A stretch of 64,000 nucleotides of DNA. Origin: CALMEH01 sp964548225. GTDB lineage: Bacteria; Acidobacteriota; Blastocatellia; Pyrinomonadales; Pyrinomonadaceae. The notes under the pieces were generated by a model. It was not told the DNA's origin. It searched no databases and worked only from the letters and a program-made list of their open reading frames with translations. Made by a program: the position numbers and the translations under genes. Position 1 is the stretch's first letter. Each line of letters begins with the position of its first letter. The stretch covers positions 1 through 64,000 of the forward strand of contig CAZJQP010000003.1 in NCBI GenBank assembly GCA_964548225.1, in the 5' to 3' direction. This document shows, piece by piece, positions 60,570 through 64,000 of the stretch.

Positions 60570-62069
60570 CTAACGCTTCAAAATTCCTTTCAATAAAATT
60601 TTCTCATCTGCGGTTACAAAATCCAAAATCCAAAGCACCGTCAAATAAATAATTCCACCGCAACCAACCGATAAGATAAAGGAAAGCCAATTGACATTAA
60701 AGTTTTTTGTAATCAAAAACTGTGCGGCGGCAGCAAAGCCGGCGGCAACGGCTAAACTTCCGATATTTTTTGCCCAAAACATTTTTTGGACTGCACCGAA
60801 AAACCATTTCTCGACATAGAATATAGAGAAAAATATTGTGCAAAATCCAACTAAACGAGCAATGCCGATGCCAAAATTTCCATATAAATCAGTAAGGGTT
60901 ATCATAAGAGTTACGCCAATAATTAAACAGATAATAAACACTTTAAAGTTATAATTCGGATAACCTAAACCTTCGGTCATCTGCCACGAAATAGTAGCAA
61001 TCGCGGTTGAACTGAAAGTTATAACGTGCAAAATCAACAGTTTCCAAGAATTTTCGGCAAACTCCGTTCCCATATAAAGCCGCAAAAACGAATAACTGTC
61101 AACAATCAACGAGACCGCCGCAAAAACCACTAAAAAACAGACAATTTTCGTTGCTGTCAGGTAAAGCCGCAAAAGTTTTTCTTTATCGTTTTTCAATTCG
61201 CTTGCCAGAGGAAAAATCACCAACATCAAACTCGAAATAAACCCGTGAATATACATTCCGAGCATCATCGGCACGACATAATAAGTCAAACTTTCCGAAC
61301 CGAGTTGACGAGTTATCCAACCGCGCTCGAAAAGCAGAAGAAAATTTGCCAAAATTTGATAACCGATAATTCCCGAACTGTATCTTAAAACCAATTTGAC
61401 GGTTTCGCTTTTCAAACGAAATGTAATGCCGAATTCCGGCAAAAGCCTTTTTGCGCTGACCGCGAATAAAACGGAAGTCAAAAAAGTAATTATCAAATTC
61501 CAGACGAGCAAAACGAGCAATCCATAACCAAGCAAAGCTAGAACAAGATTCCCTAAAAGAAGAGCGAAACTGCTGATATTAAAGATTTTAGAATAAACGT
61601 CGAATCGGTGAATGCCTTGCAAAACCGCATTAAAAACCTGATTCAGCATCGTGCAGAAAATTATCAATGCGGCGATATACATTGCCAAAACGGTCTTGTC
61701 TTGAGCCGGTTCAGCAATCCGAAAAACATCTCGAACCAACCATTTTGCGGACAAACCAATTGCCAAAACTCCCAAAACACCAACTGCAATATTGATAAAA
61801 AATGTTGCTGAAATCACATCCCGAATCTTTTCCGATTCGCCATTTGCACGATATTCGGCAATAAATTTCGTGATTGCACGCCCGATGCTGAATGTAAATG
61901 AATAGCCGATAAAACCTATAACAAGCGCGTAAATTCCATAATCACTGTCGCCCAAAGCTCTGACGATTATCGGTGTTGCCGCAAAACTCAAACCAAGCGG
62001 CAAAATCCACGTCAAAAAACCGTAAAAGACGTTTCGGACAATTGATTTTCCTGTTTGCTTGTTTTCCAT
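60570..62069 (-). CDS. Lipid-linked oligosaccharide flippase (Wzx-like, MOP superfamily)
   Basis: About 499 residues from the ATG at 62069; the longer frame to 62210 adds residues overlapping the next gene and is not typical. Twelve to fourteen membrane helices begin after ENKQTGKSIVRNVFYGFLTWILPLGLS. The MOP-type VRALGDSDYGIYALVIGFIGY region is clear. It would flip undecaprenyl-linked repeat units to the periplasm, where the Wzy-like protein polymerises them. Neighbouring glycosyltransferase and methyltransferase genes agree. Confidence 0.88.
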   Translation of the reverse strand: MENKQTGKSIVRNVFYGFLTWILPLGLSFAATPIIVRALGDSDYGIYALVIGFIGYSFTFSIGRAITKFIAEYRANGESEKIRDVISATFFINIAVGVLGVLAIGLSAKWLVRDVFRIAEPAQDKTVLAMYIAALIIFCTMLNQVFNAVLQGIHRFDVYSKIFNISSFALLLGNLVLALLGYGLLVLLVWNLIITFLTSVLFAVSAKRLLPEFGITFRLKSETVKLVLRYSSGIIGYQILANFLLLFERGWITRQLGSESLTYYVVPMMLGMYIHGFISSLMLVIFPLASELKNDKEKLLRLYLTATKIVCFLVVFAAVSLIVDSYSFLRLYMGTEFAENSWKLLILHVITFSSTAIATISWQMTEGLGYPNYNFKVFIICLIIGVTLMITLTDLYGNFGIGIARLVGFCTIFFSIFYVEKWFFGAVQKMFWAKNIGSLAVAAGFAAAAQFLITKNFNVNWLSFILSVGCGGIIYLTVLWILDFVTADEKILLKGILKR

Positions 62070-62145
62070 ATTTTCGCGTTCAGAGTTTCTTCCGACGATT
62101 AGTTTCAGCCGCACTACGTTGACGGAAATTTCATATTTAGAGGCG

Positions 62146-63375
62146 TTACAGTAAGCCTTGAGATTTTTTATAAGCCGCAATCGCAATTTTTGCGACTTCG
62201 CGTTCGTCAAAGTTTTTCAAAACCCATTCACGTCCGTTTTTCGAGAGTTTTTCGCACAATTTTTCGTCTGATTTCAAAAGCAAAATGGATTCTGCCAGTT
62301 TTTTATCATCGCCTGCTTCAATCAAAATTCCGGTGTCTAAATTTTTCACGGCTTCGGGTATGGCATTAACATTTGTCGAAACGGAAGGAATTCCGAGAGC
62401 CATTGCCTCAAGCAAAGAAATCGGTAAACCTTCGACAAAACTTGCCAAAACATAAACATCCGCCAAACGAAATATCTTAAATAAATCAATTCTGCCGCCA
62501 CCGATTTGGTCTGAAGTTATCAGACGGAAATTTCTCCCGAGTCCGTAATCATCGGCTTTTTTCAAATCTTCGGCGGTTGGTTTTGAGTTTGAAATCCATA
62601 CAAACGCTACGTCGTCCCTTGTTTTACAAATCGTTCTTGCCGCTTCGAGAAACGTCCAACGCCCTTTTCTATCAATAAATTGCCCGACACAAACAATCAG
62701 AAACTTATCTTTCGGAATATCGAATTTTTGTTTTAATTCGTTTTCGTCAAATCTGACGGCAAGAGCTTCGTCAATTTCCAGAGGATTAACACTCGTGTAT
62801 GTTACGCTAATCTTTTCCTCAACGAATTTAGCAGAAAAATATTGTCGGAAATAATTTTTTGAATCTTCGTTCGAGCAAAAAAGATAGAAGTTTTTGAATT
62901 TCTCAATTATCTTTAATTTTGCTCGCCAAATTACTTTTCGCAAAGGCGGAACCGGCGGCAACGAATTATGCGCCGTAATGAAAACTCTTGTTTTTTGGGC
63001 AAGTTTGGCAAGTGAAAACAATGATTGCCACGGCGAAAGTTCTATATGAAGAATCGAATTTTTCAAATCCATTTTTTCCAAATAATCAAGCAAAGCTCCT
63101 TCGGATTTGATTTTATTCAGATGTCTTTCCAATTTCCTTTTCAAACCCGCCGCCGGTTGATTGTCAGCTAGAGTCTGGACAAATTCGACATCAATATCCA
63201 AAGCGCGAATAAATCTTAATAATTGTTCATCCGAATTTTCCGGGCATACTATTTTTACATCAAATTCTTTCTTAACTTCTTTTATCAACGCCAGATAATA
63301 AATCTGCGCTCCGCCCCATTCAACATAGTTCCAGGCGTAAATTATTTTCGGTTTTGTCTGATTTTCCAAGTTCAA
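62146..63375 (-). CDS. GT4-family glycosyltransferase
   Basis: The protein has 409 residues. N-terminal YAWNYVEWGGAQIYYLALIKEV and C-terminal VCVGQFIDRKGRWTFLEAAR, then DVYVLASFVEGLPISLLEAMALGIPSVSTNVNAIPEAV show a GT-B enzyme. The final LKSDEKLCEKLSKNGREWV segment is typical. Target unknown; it follows a GT2-type gene at the window edge. Confidence 0.9.
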   Translation of the reverse strand: MNLENQTKPKIIYAWNYVEWGGAQIYYLALIKEVKKEFDVKIVCPENSDEQLLRFIRALDIDVEFVQTLADNQPAAGLKRKLERHLNKIKSEGALLDYLEKMDLKNSILHIELSPWQSLFSLAKLAQKTRVFITAHNSLPPVPPLRKVIWRAKLKIIEKFKNFYLFCSNEDSKNYFRQYFSAKFVEEKISVTYTSVNPLEIDEALAVRFDENELKQKFDIPKDKFLIVCVGQFIDRKGRWTFLEAARTICKTRDDVAFVWISNSKPTAEDLKKADDYGLGRNFRLITSDQIGGGRIDLFKIFRLADVYVLASFVEGLPISLLEAMALGIPSVSTNVNAIPEAVKNLDTGILIEAGDDKKLAESILLLKSDEKLCEKLSKNGREWVLKNFDEREVAKIAIAAYKKSQGLL

Positions 63376-63385
63376 GTATTTTCTT

Positions 63386-63412
63386 AGGTGTCGGCGACCC
63401 GACAGTTAAAGC
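63386..63412. repeat. Degenerate GTGTC-N8-GACA hairpin
   Basis: TTAGGTGTC, an 8-nt loop GGCGACCC and GACAGTTAAAG form an imperfect hairpin between the two glycosyltransferase genes. It is the fourth and most divergent member of the family at 11161, 21157 and 51753. Confidence 0.4.
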
Positions 63413-63456
63413 GCGATCTTAGCAATTTTGAGAGTTTAAGGTATAACTTTAACAAA

Positions 63457-64000
63457 TTATTCCTGCAAAATCCGATGAGCAAATGTTTCCGAGATTGGTT
63501 TTTCCCTTTTTTGTCCGCTAATTTCTGCATTTTTTCTTAAGGCAACACGCCCCAAATATACAAAAAACGAAAAAAGACCTTCAATTTTACTTGGCGCACC
63601 GTGAATATTCATATTTAAGAGCCGCCGCAGACTATGAACATTATGCGGTTCAAAAAATAAAGTGTTGACCATTTTCTTTAACGGCATCTCTTTTAATTTC
63701 GGTGGCGCATCATTCGGTTTGCAAAAAATTTTTGCCTTTGGTTCTATAAGCAGTTTCCAACCTTTTCGACGCATCCGCGGCGTATATTCGGCATCACCAT
63801 ATTGCGCGAATTTTTTTTCGTTCATCAAACCGACTTCCCTGATAACTTCCACGGGATATAAAACGCAATTTCCGACAATAATATCAACTTCCCAAGTTTT
63901 TTGCGGCACAGTCCAGACAGTTTGCTGATACCAATGATGCCAACCGCCGAGACTCGTTTTCCATTCCGGCGAAACCTGAAAAACGCGATGCGGTTCGTTC
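63457..64000 (-). CDS. GT2-family glycosyltransferase, partial (5' end beyond the window)
   Basis: The frame stays open to the window edge, so the N-terminal GT-A nucleotide-binding half is missing; the last ~181 residues are present. They include VDIIVGNCVLYPVEVIREVGLMNEKKFAQYGDAEYTPRMRRKGWKLLIEP, where GDAEYTPR corresponds to the ED-type acceptor motif of GT2 enzymes, and a W-rich HHWYQQTVW just upstream. The internal GTG at 63909 is not a likely start. It heads, on this strand, the run of polysaccharide genes in the window. Confidence 0.85.
   Translation of the reverse strand, partial: NEPHRVFQVSPEWKTSLGGWHHWYQQTVWTVPQKTWEVDIIVGNCVLYPVEVIREVGLMNEKKFAQYGDAEYTPRMRRKGWKLLIEPKAKIFCKPNDAPPKLKEMPLKKMVNTLFFEPHNVHSLRRLLNMNIHGAPSKIEGLFSFFVYLGRVALRKNAEISGQKREKPISETFAHRILQE

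Noticed and set aside
62070..62210. N-terminal extension of the Wzx-like flippase
   Set aside because: It is lysine-rich, non-membranous, overlaps the adjacent glycosyltransferase gene, and the ATG at 62069 gives a standard start.

Overview
The window is a chromosomal segment of an AT-rich Gram-negative bacterium. Several features point to the phylum Acidobacteriota, class Blastocatellia (Pyrinomonadaceae-like): FG-GAP-type repeats ending secreted enzymes, a PqqD-like protein with a cysteine-rich tail, a fused LptF-LptG permease, and hslV-hslU beside NamZ/PuuD-like genes. This placement comes from protein recognition, not from a marker-gene tree. There is no rRNA, tRNA or CRISPR array that I can see.

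Layout. 0-19 kb, mostly minus strand: a secreted M28 aminopeptidase, a probable peptidoglycan amidase, a SIS-domain sugar enzyme, a BrkB-type membrane protein, mutS, a LURP-one protein, an Mrr-like protein, an acyltransferase, alr, an acyl-CoA carboxylase beta subunit, a DUF402 protein, an autoregulated MarR repressor, a transaldolase-family enzyme, an FAH-family enzyme, a lipoprotein and hslVU. 19-25 kb, plus strand: a PuuD-like amidotransferase, NamZ-like muramidase, small membrane proteins, recO and a double-length LptF/LptG permease. 25-28.5 kb is an accessory island: 21-bp tandem repeats, a decayed Hint fragment, a Hint-domain toxin overlapping a candidate immunity gene, and a GC-richer stretch with an IS110-like transposase remnant. 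28.5-42 kb is housekeeping: ahcY, metK, a GOB-like subclass B3 metallo-beta-lactamase, parAB, a DUF151 nuclease, miaB, dnaE, accA, ssb. 42-45.3 kb holds tsaB followed by a nucleotidyltransferase, a PqqD/Cys-rich protein and an HprK-like kinase. 45.3-64 kb is one long surface-polysaccharide locus, almost all on the minus strand.

How the genes fit together. The polysaccharide locus contains a WecA/WbpL-type initiating transferase, a WbpV-like reductase, the three-enzyme set expected for UDP-N-acetyl-L-fucosamine, at least five glycosyltransferases, ADP-heptose synthesis genes (separate RfaE1 kinase, fused RfaE2-GmhA), a Wzy-type polymerase, a Wzx-type flippase and three methyltransferases. With the LptFG permease this describes a lipid-linked glycan or O-antigen assembled by the Wzx/Wzy route. 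The PqqD/HprK-like/nucleotidyltransferase trio directly follows this locus and is the best candidate for an incompletely described system.

Non-coding architecture is unusual. Two families of intergenic hairpins recur: one with a conserved GTGTC-(8 nt)-GACAC apex, and one whose arms are made of short A-rich direct repeats. There is also a MITE-like element with near-perfect 27-bp inverted ends. Positions of short sites were counted by eye and may be off by one or two bases.
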